Notes: generated by a model not told the origin, from the letters alone. Positions 9,291 to 19,436 are shown, counted from the stretch's first letter. The stretch is 64,000 nt of DNA from Candidatus Opimibacter skivensis (GCA_016722045.1 JADKGY010000001.1:744001-808000); one strand, 5' to 3'. Made by a program: numbers and translations.

Positions 9291-9849
9291 AATTTAGTTT
9301 GTTCAGATTAAAGAGTTTCATTCATTAGGGCTGGCTTGGGTGTCAACTCCTTTTAATCTAATTGCTTTTCATTGGTTCATTACGCCAGGGGGGCAAAAAA
9401 GCAACTCTAAGATAATTCATGTACAACATATTTTATTCCGTAAAATAGTTTTTTGAACTTTCTTTCCTATGTAGAAACATTGGAAAACCATAAAAGATTT
9501 GTTTGAAAAATGACCTGAAAGCACCCTTGGCCTAAAGTTCTATTACATTAAACTATTTTATATTTATAAAATGTTCATTAACAGGATATAATAAATTAAA
9601 ATTCAAAGTTCGATGTATCATTTTGAATTTTCTTTTATATAATTTTAATTAATATGCTCTTTGACCCTGGTCGGGTTGACACCAAAAAAAACTTATTTTT
9701 TCTGAAAAAATTTCATGTCTCCCACTGAAAGTGGGTTATCTGGTTTATCCCGGATTTTGAAAAGTATCCCATTTTACCAAAAATTGGAATGCTGGGAACT
9801 ACAATTAATAGGAATCGTTCTTAGTGACCTGACCCGGGAATGAATAGAC
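9291..9849. other. 559-bp gap between the two HYR-like genes
   Basis: No gene-like frame is seen. The stretch is AT-rich and holds a perfect small hairpin CCCACT-GAA-AGTGGG at 9721-9735. On the minus strand this is followed after about 12 nt by a run of six T, so it could be a weak terminator for the upstream 1299-aa gene. The remainder presumably holds the promoter of the 515-aa gene. Confidence 0.4.
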
Positions 9850-12800
9850 TTAGTACATTTCAATGAGACAGTTACCACTTAACATGAGATTACTGTCTGC
9901 CATATTCCGGATTAAAAACTGACCGGAAGGAAGACCAGGATTGCGTAAGACATGGATATCATGAAGCTTAAGACTTCCATAATTTTCAAAAGCAGCTCCT
10001 GCATTTCCGGATATCGTCAACCCGCTTGTGATATCAACCTGATCGAATTCAATAAGTAAATTACCAAGGATTTTAAATAAGCCAGGAATCTGAGAAGAAA
10101 TGACAACTCTGGGAGTTAATGTTGACAATATGGTTAACCTCTTACTTATTTCGATCCTGCCTGAAGTAATCAGTATGGTCATTCCCGAAAGCGTATTTGA
10201 AAAACGTATTGTGTCACCATCCTCTGCACAGGCGATGGCCGCACGTAAAGATCCTGGTCCGGCATCAAGTGTATTCATCACTACTAAATTGCACCCCGAA
10301 CTTTCCACAAAATAATTCGAATCGTCATGCTCACCTATAATAATTTGAACCTGAATCGTATCGTCATGCAGATCAACATTAGTGGGTACATCAAGATCTT
10401 CAGTATAATCATAATCCATCACTGAAGTATAATTTAATGGTTGTGTCTCTGCCAATACATAATGGCCTAAAGGAACAAGCGGGAATGAATAAAACCCTAT
10501 TGCTGAAGTTGTTTGTGTGGCGATAGGTGTTGTATTGTCAGCATGTCCATCCGCATTCGCATCACTAAAAAGGTTTATCGTAACACCACCTATCCCTTCG
10601 TTTGTACCCGGAACTCCATTTGCATCCGCATCATCAAATACGTAACCGGATATATCTCCTGGCCCAAGACTTTCAGTAAAATTATTTCCGCCATCCGTCA
10701 ATGAAGGATGAACGGTAACGGGAATAATATTATCCAGAGAATCAATGTTAGGAACAATATCGCCATCAGGAGTTATATCTCTGTCATTAAATGAAACATA
10801 CCCACTGGGCTGAATCTCTACAAGAACATAATTTCCGGGAGTGACCAATGTCATAGAATAATTACCTGTACCAGATACCGTATTCTTTGATATAACCCAT
10901 ATCGTATCGTCAGGCATTCCATCATAATTATTATCTGTGTACAATCTGACAGTTACACCTCCAATCCCTGTTCCTTCTGCAGTCTTTACTGACCCTGTAA
11001 TATTTGAGGGACACGAAGTGATCGTAAACATTACTGACGAACTATCAGAACATTGAGCCCCAGGCTCATTGGGCATTATGACAAGTTTGACTGTTTTGGT
11101 GCCGGTACTCGTATAATAAACATCATGTGGACCATACCCTACAGCAGAGGAAGGAACAGCGCCCGCCCCGAATGTCCATGTATACGTTGCGCCCGATATT
11201 TGCGGCTGGACAGGTTGAAATGTCCTTGTAGCAAAGTAACATGTACCTGAAGCGGTTTGATTTATAGACGAATTTGGATATGGATTTATTTTTACACTGC
11301 TTACCTGCCCGGATAAAATTGGACATCCCGTTTTTTGAATATCCATTGTTATTACAGCCCCATTTGCCTGATTATTTGTTGTCGTAACATAACTCACAGT
11401 ATGTGGTCCTAAACCAATGCCTGATGCAGGACTTGATCCGCTTCCAAAATCCCATGAATAGGTTAACGCGCCAAGAGGTATGGCACTTATCTGAAAAGTA
11501 ACACTACCATTTGCACAGATTGTATCCGGAACGATCACAGGCAATTGTGTAGGACATTTTATATCGATAAAATTGTTGTCACTGTCATTTTCTGCCGCAG
11601 TTAAGTTAACGGGTATTTGGTTATCCGGTCCATCAGCACTATCATCTCCATCCGGATCCGGTGTTACATCATAATCTGATAATTCACCATAGGAAGAAGG
11701 TTGTATTTCAACTAATATATAACTACAAGGTCTGATTTGCTGAAAACAGAATTGACCGGTACCCGCACTTGAAAATAATGTAGCCACTAGCGTATCCAAG
11801 CCATCATATATCTGGTTGTTATTCACATCCGCTACCAATTTGATTTCAACACCGACCATTGGTTGCCCAAGATCATCATGCACAGATCCACATATACTTC
11901 CTCTGTCGTCAATCACAATTGTCTGCTGACATGTACTGGAATTTCCACAAGCATCAGTAGCTTTCCAGGTTCGTGTGATTTTATTTATGCTGGGACAAAC
12001 ATTAGGAGACAATACATCTGTGAATGTCATTGACAGACCTGAATCACAGTTATCGAGACCTGTTGCATTTCCGGTATTCACCGGCAAGGTACTTCCCGGA
12101 TATAAAACTGTAATGTTCGATGGGCATGTAATCACAGGCTCGGTTACATCTCTGACATTAATCGTCTGTAAGCAAGTTGTGCTATTTCCACATGCATCAG
12201 TTGCTGTCCATTGTCTTGAAATCACATAGGTATAATGAGCACAAGCTGCTGGATTCACGTTTTGTGTAGATGTTTGGCTTTGTACAATCAAAACAGATGA
12301 ACAATTGTCTGTCGCGGTAGCAACTCCCGTGTTTGCTGATGAATTATCTTCCTGGCAGTTAATAGTAACATTTACCGGACATGTCATCAACGGTGCTGTT
12401 TCATCCTTAAAAGTAATAGTAGCAACGCAAGTGCTTGTGTTGCCACAATGATCTGTAGCTTTCCAAGTCCTCGTAATAATATTTTGCGCAGGGCAAACTC
12501 CTAAAGTCGTAACATCAGTAAACGTCAAAATTACTGTTGGGTCACAAGCATCAGCGACGACAGGTGTTTCAAATACAGGTGTGGCAGGACAGTAAACAGT
12601 GATATTCACCGGACAAGTGATGACGGGAGGCACTGTATCAACAACCGTAATGATTTGAATACATGTGTCTGAAAAATTGCATGCATTTGTAGTGATCCAT
12701 CTGCGTTCAATGCTGTATTGCTGAGGGCATGAACCGCTTATTTGAGTATCACTATAGGTAATGACGGGGTCACCTGCACAATTGTCACTTGATGAGGCAT

Positions 12801-13749
12801 ATCCTGTATTGACAGGACTTATTGATTCACCACATTCCAGGATTCTGCCTGATGGGCACGTGATGTAAGGAGAACAATCACGTGTGAGTGTCGTACAGTT
12901 ATTAGATATGGGAATTCCGTACGGAGGTGAACCATCCCCTATGTACATCCAGTTAAATTGAACGACATCTTCCGTGGCTGGTAATGATTCATTACTGTTT
13001 ATGGGATCTACAATAGTGATGACCAAGCCATCGTCCCCTGACAAATATCCATGACGAAATTCTCCATTTGAGATGAATTGCTCTAAATCCCAAACTAACG
13101 ATGGGCAAAAACTTTGCAAATTTGGATTTGGGTCATCGATGTGAAAACATATCTGGAATAATTTAGTCCAATTGGCTGTATCCAAATAAGTCAAAATTCC
13201 CGGATCAACGACTTGAACTGCTCCATTTACAAAATCTGCAGGACCATTAAAATTAAATAATGCTGAACCTGCAAATGAACTGGTCAAAATAATTGGTGGG
13301 TCTGGTGCTACCGGCCCATATCCTCCCTGAAAATCCGAAAATCCGATCAACTCCAAAATGCTGTCTGGATAAAAAAACCGAACATTAATCCCAAAAATCT
13401 GAACATCCGGGGTATCCGAACGAAATTCTACATCTACACAATATTCGTTTGAACAATTAAATGAAGGATGAGCAAACCTGGCGGTAATAACAGGAATCTG
13501 AGAAGAAAGCTGTGAAGTGAATCCTAAAAACAGCAAATAAAAAGCGAATGGAAAAACGCTTTTTGGGATCCAATGCCGGGATAAAATTAAATTGGCTCCC
13601 ACTACCTTTGAAATGAAAAGCGCTCCAGGACGGAAGAAAAATATAGCAACAAATTTTACAACAAAAGAAACCTTAGAGCTAAGTAATGAGTCATGCTTTA
13701 TGTAAAAGTCACCCCGATGCAAGTCAATATCATGAGTCTTTAATTTCAT
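9850..13749 (-). CDS. Large multidomain surface protein (HYR-like, SdrB-like, PKD-like repeats)
   Basis: 1299 aa, probably exported. The signal-like segment is VFPFAFYLLFLGF at about 66-78. The 60 residues before it are unusual and the true start may be internal and non-ATG. Order of parts: a cohesin-like sandwich (about 85-290); four HYR-like modules (about 300-625), each opening with ITCP or MTCP and closing with a DACGN-type motif; an SdrB/Cna-B-like module (about 625-755) with DVTPDPDGDD; two PKD-like sandwiches with YSWDFGSG and YTWTFGAG (about 755-935); two more SdrB-like modules with NNYDGMPDD and DANGVPGTNEGIGG (about 938-1155); and a C-terminal domain opening VVMNTLDAGPGSLRAAI. The first and last domains match the 515-aa neighbour. 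Such proteins are usually adhesins or matrix components. The exact role is unknown. Confidence 0.82.
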   Translation of the reverse strand: MKLKTHDIDLHRGDFYIKHDSLLSSKVSFVVKFVAIFFFRPGALFISKVVGANLILSRHWIPKSVFPFAFYLLFLGFTSQLSSQIPVITARFAHPSFNCSNEYCVDVEFRSDTPDVQIFGINVRFFYPDSILELIGFSDFQGGYGPVAPDPPIILTSSFAGSALFNFNGPADFVNGAVQVVDPGILTYLDTANWTKLFQICFHIDDPNPNLQSFCPSLVWDLEQFISNGEFRHGYLSGDDGLVITIVDPINSNESLPATEDVVQFNWMYIGDGSPPYGIPISNNCTTLTRDCSPYITCPSGRILECGESISPVNTGYASSSDNCAGDPVITYSDTQISGSCPQQYSIERRWITTNACNFSDTCIQIITVVDTVPPVITCPVNITVYCPATPVFETPVVADACDPTVILTFTDVTTLGVCPAQNIITRTWKATDHCGNTSTCVATITFKDETAPLMTCPVNVTINCQEDNSSANTGVATATDNCSSVLIVQSQTSTQNVNPAACAHYTYVISRQWTATDACGNSTTCLQTINVRDVTEPVITCPSNITVLYPGSTLPVNTGNATGLDNCDSGLSMTFTDVLSPNVCPSINKITRTWKATDACGNSSTCQQTIVIDDRGSICGSVHDDLGQPMVGVEIKLVADVNNNQIYDGLDTLVATLFSSAGTGQFCFQQIRPCSYILVEIQPSSYGELSDYDVTPDPDGDDSADGPDNQIPVNLTAAENDSDNNFIDIKCPTQLPVIVPDTICANGSVTFQISAIPLGALTYSWDFGSGSSPASGIGLGPHTVSYVTTTNNQANGAVITMDIQKTGCPILSGQVSSVKINPYPNSSINQTASGTCYFATRTFQPVQPQISGATYTWTFGAGAVPSSAVGYGPHDVYYTSTGTKTVKLVIMPNEPGAQCSDSSSVMFTITSCPSNITGSVKTAEGTGIGGVTVRLYTDNNYDGMPDDTIWVISKNTVSGTGNYSMTLVTPGNYVLVEIQPSGYVSFNDRDITPDGDIVPNIDSLDNIIPVTVHPSLTDGGNNFTESLGPGDISGYVFDDADANGVPGTNEGIGGVTINLFSDANADGHADNTTPIATQTTSAIGFYSFPLVPLGHYVLAETQPLNYTSVMDYDYTEDLDVPTNVDLHDDTIQVQIIIGEHDDSNYFVESSGCNLVVMNTLDAGPGSLRAAIACAEDGDTIRFSNTLSGMTILITSGRIEISKRLTILSTLTPRVVISSQIPGLFKILGNLLIEFDQVDITSGLTISGNAGAAFENYGSLKLHDIHVLRNPGLPSGQFLIRNMADSNLMLSGNCLIEMY

Positions 13750-14227
13750 TAAGTTCTTTTATAAAGTACCTGCTATTGGGTTTTACCAGGCTATAATGGG
13801 TTTTGGGCTATTTGATCATTTTTTAAAAATTCCTTCAGAACATACTTTCTAATCTTGAGGATGTTGCTGGTTCTTATTCAAATTTCATGCCTATGATCAA
13901 TTTATTCGCTAAATACGCTGCCAAATCCTACTATCCCATTAGAACGAAATAGTTCAACTCAAATTAACAGCCTTCTTTTCAAATCTAAGTTTTACACAGA
14001 TCATATTCATGAAATTAAATCAAATATGTATGTATTTGATAACCAATATATTCAATAAAACCGTCTGAATTAAAGAGGAAATAAAACTGAAATATTGTGT
14101 CCAAATAGTTGGAGTTTTCAGTTTCTTATCTTTATGGGGTTCAGAGCAGAAGGCAAATATAAATCAATTTAACCTTAAGATTATCAGGACAATATAACAT
14201 TTATTTCACGCGGAGGAATCACTTTTA
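13750..14227. other. 478-bp intergenic region, no gene seen
   Basis: AT-rich spacer between two minus-strand genes. I see no convincing frame, tRNA or strong hairpin. It must carry the promoter of the 1299-aa gene near its left end and the 3' end of nothing recognisable. Confidence 0.5.
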
Positions 14228-15277
14228 TCAAGGTGTGATAATTTTCAAAATGGAGATTCCCCCTTCGCCAAAGCAATAGGCGATATAGATACCGGAACGT
14301 AAAGGTAGTGAGTCGCTCCATTGATTGCTTTCAATTTTGAATGCATATATGTTCTGGCCAGAAATTGATATAACGTTGATATTCCAATGCTGACTTGCAT
14401 CGGAATCAACGAGCAATCTCGATTCAGACGGATCATATCGAAGTACAGTACTTGCTTTATTTGTTTCAATTACGGAGACACTATTGCAATCCGTTTGGAG
14501 AGGACAGTAAGCCCTTTTCGCAAGCGTGCAATCCAAAACGAACGGGTTCTTCTTCCCACTCTGGTACGTCGAAATTCTGTCATTTCGAAGATTTTCAAAA
14601 TCATCTACAGGATCTTCTTCCTGCCATTGACACAATGAAGTTCTCTGTTGTTCAAAAAAATCAGGATCAGCAATGATTGCATCATCTCTATATATAGTCC
14701 AAAAATAAAACATGGCTCTGGCGATATCCCCTTTTACAGATTCCCTCGGTTCGAAATTGCCGGTTTTGAATTCACTATAGGCATTGATATTTACAGTAGG
14801 CTTAGTTGTCATTACCTGACCGAGATAATACCATTTTGAAGTAGCATCATCATTGATATCTGAATATGGAAAATCACCCCTGTCTGAATTGATTGCAACT
14901 CTTGCCGGAAATAAATTATACATATTCATTTGACCATCCGTGCCATCACCTGCACCTTTTGCCTGTGGCCAGCCATGTTCAAGGTTGATAGATTCAACTT
15001 CATTGCCACTTCCAAATACCCATTGTGAAGGATCAACTCCTGCAGGTAAATAGTGGGAAAGGCCCGAATAAATACACTTTACCGAATCATTTTGAATGAA
15101 TACCCTGGCATAAAGAGTATCCTTCGCCTGCGAAAAAGTGAGCAATTGGGTAGGTTTGTACTCAGTGCGAATAGCATCCGCCAGCTGCTCGCCTTCAAGT
15201 CCGGGAAATAATTGCCCAAATACACTTTGACTTGATAGCATTGCCAGGAGTAAAGACAGCAATGAAAGATTTGTCAT
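14228..15277 (-). CDS. Secreted endonuclease I family nuclease with type IX sorting domain
   Basis: A secreted nuclease of the endonuclease I (EndA/NucM) family, which cleaves DNA and sometimes RNA nonspecifically outside the cytoplasm. From the ATG at 15277 the protein has 349 aa and a signal peptide (MTNLSLLSLLLAML to about residue 22). Eleven extra codons upstream are open but would push charged residues before the signal. Family motifs are NLEHGWPQ (the His-Trp-Pro core, more often NREHVWPQ), NMYNLFPA, ARAMFYFWTIYRD, LCQWQEEDPVDDFE and RNDRISTYQSGKKNPFV. The last 75 residues or so resemble a type IX C-terminal sorting domain (SGQNIYAF, LPLRSGIYIAY). PorT in this window fits that export route. 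Confidence 0.87.
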   Translation of the reverse strand: MTNLSLLSLLLAMLSSQSVFGQLFPGLEGEQLADAIRTEYKPTQLLTFSQAKDTLYARVFIQNDSVKCIYSGLSHYLPAGVDPSQWVFGSGNEVESINLEHGWPQAKGAGDGTDGQMNMYNLFPARVAINSDRGDFPYSDINDDATSKWYYLGQVMTTKPTVNINAYSEFKTGNFEPRESVKGDIARAMFYFWTIYRDDAIIADPDFFEQQRTSLCQWQEEDPVDDFENLRNDRISTYQSGKKNPFVLDCTLAKRAYCPLQTDCNSVSVIETNKASTVLRYDPSESRLLVDSDASQHWNINVISISGQNIYAFKIESNQWSDSLPLRSGIYIAYCFGEGGISILKIITP

Positions 15278-15365
15278 CTTCACTTTTTTACAAACTTGTA
15301 CGTAGATCATGTTTTCGTCCGGGACTGATAAAAATAGTGCACGAAGTTAATTTGATTTTTCAATG

Positions 15366-15401
15366 AATAAAAAATCCGGATGTGTGTGCAAATCCGGATT
15401 T
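15366..15401 (-). terminator. Rho-independent terminator after the small lipoprotein gene
   Basis: A perfect 10-bp stem AAATCCGGAT / ATCCGGATTT (15372-15381 with 15392-15401) encloses a 10-nt loop. On the minus strand it is followed by a T-rich run. It lies 25 nt beyond the lipoprotein stop. Confidence 0.75.
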
Positions 15402-15425
15402 ATATTTTCAAAATTCCTTTCAATA

Positions 15426-15839
15426 CTAAAAACTGAAATCGATGTATGATCTTCTGTGAAGCTGCGTGCTGACGGTTCGTGATTTTTTACCAAAAGGGGT
15501 TTCTACCCAAACTGTATAATAAGCCGGTTCGAGGTTTTCTATTAAAGCAGCTCCATCAGCATTCGTTTTTATAGCGGGAATAACAGTCCCGGATGCATCA
15601 GTTTCGTTGTGATCTCCTGAGTACAATTCCACTTTTGCATTAGCAATGTAGGTTAATGTTTCACCACCTGTGTTGCCACAGCTAAATTCGCATTGATCAG
15701 TCCAATGCAAATAGGTAACACTTACCATAATTTCAGATTTATCAGGCTGAAAAGAAGCATCTGAAGTTTGATCCAGGGAATCCTTGGAACAGGACGTCAT
15801 GCCAAAAACAGCCAGACTGAACAGGAGTAGGTTTTTCAT
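15426..15839 (-). CDS. Small lipoprotein with Cna-B-like fold
   Basis: 137 aa from the ATG at 15839, with a lipoprotein signal MKNLLLFSLAVFGMTSC: the lipobox cysteine is residue 17, so it should be lipidated and outer-membrane or periplasm attached. The rest has the pattern of a carboxypeptidase-regulatory or Cna-B-like sandwich (ANAKVELYSGD, NADGAALIENLEPAYYTVWVET). The function is unknown. Twelve more codons upstream are open, but a TATATTTA promoter-like box at 15864-15871 overlaps that extension, which supports the shorter start. It follows the TonB-like gene after 96 nt. Confidence 0.75.
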   Translation of the reverse strand: MKNLLLFSLAVFGMTSCSKDSLDQTSDASFQPDKSEIMVSVTYLHWTDQCEFSCGNTGGETLTYIANAKVELYSGDHNETDASGTVIPAIKTNADGAALIENLEPAYYTVWVETPFGKKSRTVSTQLHRRSYIDFSF

Positions 15840-15863
15840 TACCAGGCAGGTTGAAAGTTCTCC

Positions 15864-15871
15864 TAAATATA
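15864..15871 (-). promoter_or_regulatory. Candidate Bacteroidota -7 box TATATTTA
   Basis: It matches TAnnTTTR 25 nt before the lipoprotein ATG on the minus strand. No clear -33 TTTG is seen at the right distance, and AT-rich matches of this kind are frequent by chance. Confidence 0.3.
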
Positions 15872-15935
15872 ACAAAAATGAAATACTGACTACCCTGTCG
15901 TAAGAGAATTACATTAACCAAATTGTCGCACCATT

Positions 15936-16760
15936 TCAACCCTTGACTTTGAAATCAACAGTGATCGTGCCACACTGTTGTTCAATAGTGCTCAGTGTAA
16001 ACTTAAATTGTAACGCTGCTTTACGGGCAATATCCTTCAATTCTGAATCTGTTGTAGTTGATCCTTTCTGTGTATACTCGGCCTTAAAGACTTTGCCGGT
16101 TTTATCCACGCATACACTGATCACCACACGACCAGTTTTTTGGCTTCGATCATTTATCTGTGGTTCATGAACTACACCCCTGCTACCCAATCCGCCTCCT
16201 ACTCTTCCGCTTCCTTTGCTGATTCCTTCGAGAGCACTTGCGTTCGGATCACCATTTGGATCACCCTGACTTCCGGATTTCCCCGTGTTCCCCTTTCCTG
16301 TCCCGCCAAGAAGGTCACCGTATGATTTTTTTGTTTTATTGTACTCCTCCTGTTTTTTTGCTTCTTCTGCGGCTTTACGCTGTGCTTCAGCCTGAGCTTG
16401 CTTCTTCGCTTCTGCTTCTTTCACAAGCACAGCATTTTGCTCATTACTGGTGATGACTTTGCTGGAAACCTGTTTTTCAGGCTTTCTAGTAGTCATTTCC
16501 TGAACTGCCTCAGCGGGTTGAGATTGATTTTCAGGTTTCGGTTGTTCTGCAGTCATAGCAGGTGCTTTATCACCCTGACCTTCATCAGGCAATCCCAGAC
16601 TGACGATGAGACCTTCCTCGACCGGAGGTGGAATATGGTTAGCAATCATTGGCAGAAACAACAATGCGACCAAAACAATGTGAATGACCAAACTCACGAT
16701 CCACCCTTTCCCCTGGGTGGTTTGTTCCCCATGACCCATGTAAGATGCCGTGTTTACCAT
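15936..16760 (-). CDS. TonB-like energy transducer protein
   Basis: 274 aa with the TonB layout. A single N-terminal membrane anchor (about 20-42, VSLVIHIVLVALLFLPMIA) starts with the S-x-x-x-H motif typical of TonB. A long Pro/Glu/Lys and Ala-Glu-Lys-rich periplasmic spanner with likely coiled coil follows (about 60-145). A Gly-rich linker leads to a C-terminal TonB domain (about 200-274) with GRVVISVCVDKTGKV. TonB proteins couple ExbB/ExbD proton flow to outer-membrane receptors. In Bacteroidota similar proteins often follow exbB and exbD, but neither is present here, so this copy is an orphan in this window. Confidence 0.87.
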   Translation of the reverse strand: MVNTASYMGHGEQTTQGKGWIVSLVIHIVLVALLFLPMIANHIPPPVEEGLIVSLGLPDEGQGDKAPAMTAEQPKPENQSQPAEAVQEMTTRKPEKQVSSKVITSNEQNAVLVKEAEAKKQAQAEAQRKAAEEAKKQEEYNKTKKSYGDLLGGTGKGNTGKSGSQGDPNGDPNASALEGISKGSGRVGGGLGSRGVVHEPQINDRSQKTGRVVISVCVDKTGKVFKAEYTQKGSTTTDSELKDIARKAALQFKFTLSTIEQQCGTITVDFKVKG

Positions 16761-17007
16761 CCTGAATTGATTAAGTATTTTAAAAATAACGAAGGCGCTT
16801 TACCGATACGTGCACCAGGGGAGCAAAATTAGAAGAATATTGTCATATTATTTAATTATTTAATGTGTATTTAATACATGATTTCTGGTCTGGCTGCATG
16901 CTCTGCCAAACCAAAACGTGCCCGAGCATCATGGAAGGCTCCTCATTAAGTCAAACTTTCTCTCTCTCTGCTTATCTTACAGGCATAAGTAATCATAGAA
17001 TTTTTAC

Positions 17008-19377
17008 ATGAGGATCATTAGAAAAATAACCGTTCTCGGTTCGGGTGTTATGGGTGCTGGCATTGCTGCCCATTTTGCGAATGCAGGTTACCAGGTGCAA
17101 ATGCTTGACCTTACCACTAAGGAAGATGGCAAGAATCGGAATTCGATAGCTGCTCAGGCCTTAGCTGCTGCGGTCAAACAAAAACCTGCTCCCTTTTATC
17201 ATAGTGATTTTATCCAACGCATCACTATAGGCAACTTCGATGACGATTTTCCTTCAATAAAAGATTCAGACTGGATCATCGAAGTGATCGTCGAAAAATT
17301 AGAAATCAAAAAAGCTCTTTTTGAAAAAGTAGATCAGTACCGGAATCCGGATTCGATCGTCAGTTCGAATACTTCAGGAATTCCGATTCATTCCATTGCG
17401 GAAGGAAGAACTGAGAGTTTCAGAAAACATTTTTTAGGAACACATTTTTTTAATCCTCCTCGTTATTTGCGTTTGCTTGAGATCATTCCGACTGCGGATA
17501 CAGATCCTCAGCTTATACGTTTTATGATGGATTTCGGAGATCGTTTCCTGGGTAAGCAAACTGTGTTATGTAAGGATACACCGGCTTTCATTGCTAACCG
17601 TGTAGGCGTTTATAGCATGGCAAGGATATTTCAGCTTACTGAGCAATTCGATTTACCGATAAGCACTGTTGACAAGTTAACCGGTCCTGCAATAGGCAGA
17701 CCTAATACTGGCACCTTCAGATTAGCTGATCTCGTTGGTCATGATACTGGCGTAAAAGTTATGCAGGGCATTCAACAAAATTGTCCTGATGATGAGCAGG
17801 CAGGCGCTTTCAATGTACCTGCTTATATGAATTTCCTATTGGACAATAAATTTCTTGGTAATAAAACAGGACAGGGATTTTATAAAAAGGGTGAAGGGAA
17901 AGATGAAAAAGGCGGCAATATATTTTTATCTCTGAATCTCAAAACGCTCCAATATGAAAAAGATCCACGGATGGATCTTCCTTCTTTAGCCCTGTCTAAA
18001 CAAATCGATGATGTTGAAAAACGGATCCGGGCTATATATAATTCAGCGGACATCGGAGGCCAGTTAGTGAAACAGCATCTAATCGGCCTTTTTTCTTATG
18101 TAAGTAATCGTATTCCTGAAATCACAGAAAGTCTGAGTAGCATTGACGATGCATTGAAAGCAGGATTTGCCTGGTCTTATGGCCCTTTTGAATATTGGGA
18201 CATTATAGGTGTAAGACAAGGTGTTGATGATGCTAAAGCTGCCGGACTTTCCATTAGTCCCTGGATAGAAAAAATGTTGGCTGATGGACATGATACATTT
18301 TATACGAACAAGAATGGAAGGCAATTGGTGTATGATATCACAACAGCAGATTACGTTCCACTGAGTGGAAATGAAAATCGAATAAACCTAACTGCACTAA
18401 AGGGAAAATCCCCGGTTTATAAAAATGATGAAGCTGTACTCCATGATATTGGAGATGGTGTATTATGCTTTGAATTCAAAAGCAAAGCAAATGTGATAGG
18501 AGAAGGTATCCTCAGAGGTATAAACGAATCCATACGTATTGCAGAAGAAGAATCATGGAAAGGTCTCGTCATTGGAAATCAGGCAGCTAATTTCTCTGTT
18601 GGTGCTAATCTCATGCTGATTGGAATGATGGCATTCCAGGAAGAATGGGATGAGCTGGACAGTGCAGTCAATTATTTTCAGCAAACTTCAATGCGATGCA
18701 GGTATTCTTCAGTTCCAGTTGTAGCCGCTACGCAAGGTTACGTATTCGGAGGTGGTTGTGAAATATCTATGCATTGTGATGCGGTAGCTGCATCTGCTGA
18801 ATCATATATAGGGCTTGTTGAGGCTGGTGTTGGACTTATTCCCGGTGGTGGTGGAACAAAGGAATTTGCTGTGCGGCTTGCAGATTCCTTTGATATAGGC
18901 GATGTCCAGATACCGCAATTGATTGAAAGATGTAAAAACATTGCAACTGCGTCTGTTGGTACATCCGCGTATGAAGCTTTCGACCTCGGTTATTTGATCA
19001 AGAGCAGGGATGAAGTTGTCATCAATGCATCAAATAATATCACAGAAGCCAAAAACAAGGTACTTGAATTAAGTTCGGGATATGTCATGCCGTTGAAACG
19101 AAAAGATATCCTGGTCTTAGGCCGACAAGGCCTTGCCTCACTTTACAGTTTTGCTAATGAATTTCGTCTTGCAGGCTATGGCTCTGCGCATGATATCAAG
19201 ATAGTACAGAAACTTGCGTGGGTGCTATGTGGAGGTGATCTGACAGGAGCTCAACTTGTCACAGAACAGTATTTGCTTGATTTGGAAAGAGAAGCATTTC
19301 TGTCATTATGTGGTGAACAAAAAACGCAGGAACGCATTCAATATATGCTTGAGAAAAATAAACCACTAAGGAATTAG
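17008..19377 (+). CDS. fadN: 3-hydroxyacyl-CoA dehydrogenase / enoyl-CoA hydratase (FadN type)
   Basis: 789 aa, the length and domain order of Bacillus-type FadN rather than E. coli FadB. The NAD-binding 3-hydroxyacyl-CoA dehydrogenase half comes first (about 4-300), with GSGVMGAGIAAHFANAG, the SSNTSGIPI active-site strand and GTHFFNPPRYLRLLEIIP. A second C-terminal dehydrogenase lobe follows (about 305-430). The enoyl-CoA hydratase domain comes last (about 470-700), with FGGGCEISMHCD and EAGVGLIPGGGG. It performs hydration and NAD-dependent oxidation in fatty acid beta-oxidation. The thiolase gene follows after 161 bp of repeat-rich spacer. The acyl-CoA dehydrogenase usually found in the fadNAE set is not in the window. 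Confidence 0.94.
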   Translation: MRIIRKITVLGSGVMGAGIAAHFANAGYQVQMLDLTTKEDGKNRNSIAAQALAAAVKQKPAPFYHSDFIQRITIGNFDDDFPSIKDSDWIIEVIVEKLEIKKALFEKVDQYRNPDSIVSSNTSGIPIHSIAEGRTESFRKHFLGTHFFNPPRYLRLLEIIPTADTDPQLIRFMMDFGDRFLGKQTVLCKDTPAFIANRVGVYSMARIFQLTEQFDLPISTVDKLTGPAIGRPNTGTFRLADLVGHDTGVKVMQGIQQNCPDDEQAGAFNVPAYMNFLLDNKFLGNKTGQGFYKKGEGKDEKGGNIFLSLNLKTLQYEKDPRMDLPSLALSKQIDDVEKRIRAIYNSADIGGQLVKQHLIGLFSYVSNRIPEITESLSSIDDALKAGFAWSYGPFEYWDIIGVRQGVDDAKAAGLSISPWIEKMLADGHDTFYTNKNGRQLVYDITTADYVPLSGNENRINLTALKGKSPVYKNDEAVLHDIGDGVLCFEFKSKANVIGEGILRGINESIRIAEEESWKGLVIGNQAANFSVGANLMLIGMMAFQEEWDELDSAVNYFQQTSMRCRYSSVPVVAATQGYVFGGGCEISMHCDAVAASAESYIGLVEAGVGLIPGGGGTKEFAVRLADSFDIGDVQIPQLIERCKNIATASVGTSAYEAFDLGYLIKSRDEVVINASNNITEAKNKVLELSSGYVMPLKRKDILVLGRQGLASLYSFANEFRLAGYGSAHDIKIVQKLAWVLCGGDLTGAQLVTEQYLLDLEREAFLSLCGEQKTQERIQYMLEKNKPLRN

Positions 19378-19384
19378 AGGTGAA

Positions 19385-19436
19385 GGCTGAGGCGAGGCTG
19401 AGGCGAAGGCAATAAGCAATAAGCAATAAGCAATAA
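19385..19436. repeat. Composite short tandem repeats between fadN and fadA
   Basis: Two perfect copies of the 11-mer GGCTGAGGCGA (19385-19406) run directly into about 3.7 copies of the 7-mer AATAAGC (19411-19436). Further on, at about 19516-19533, two copies of AAAATCG appear just before the fadA ATG. The function is unknown. The array sits just after the fadN stop. Confidence 0.85.

Noticed and set aside
9721..9735. Hairpin CCCACT-GAA-AGTGGG as a firm terminator
   Set aside because: It lies about 115 nt after the stop and the T run is 12 nt away from the stem, so I kept it only as a weak possibility in the intergenic entry.
14228..16760. Nuclease, lipoprotein and TonB-like genes as a DNA-uptake or toxin-delivery system
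   Set aside because: A terminator separates the nuclease from the lipoprotein gene, and no uptake or immunity gene is present. Adjacency alone does not support a system.
16398..16832. 144-codon plus-strand frame opposite the TonB-like gene
   Set aside because: It is antisense to a well-supported TonB-like protein and has the Phe/Leu/Cys/His-rich look of a shadow frame.
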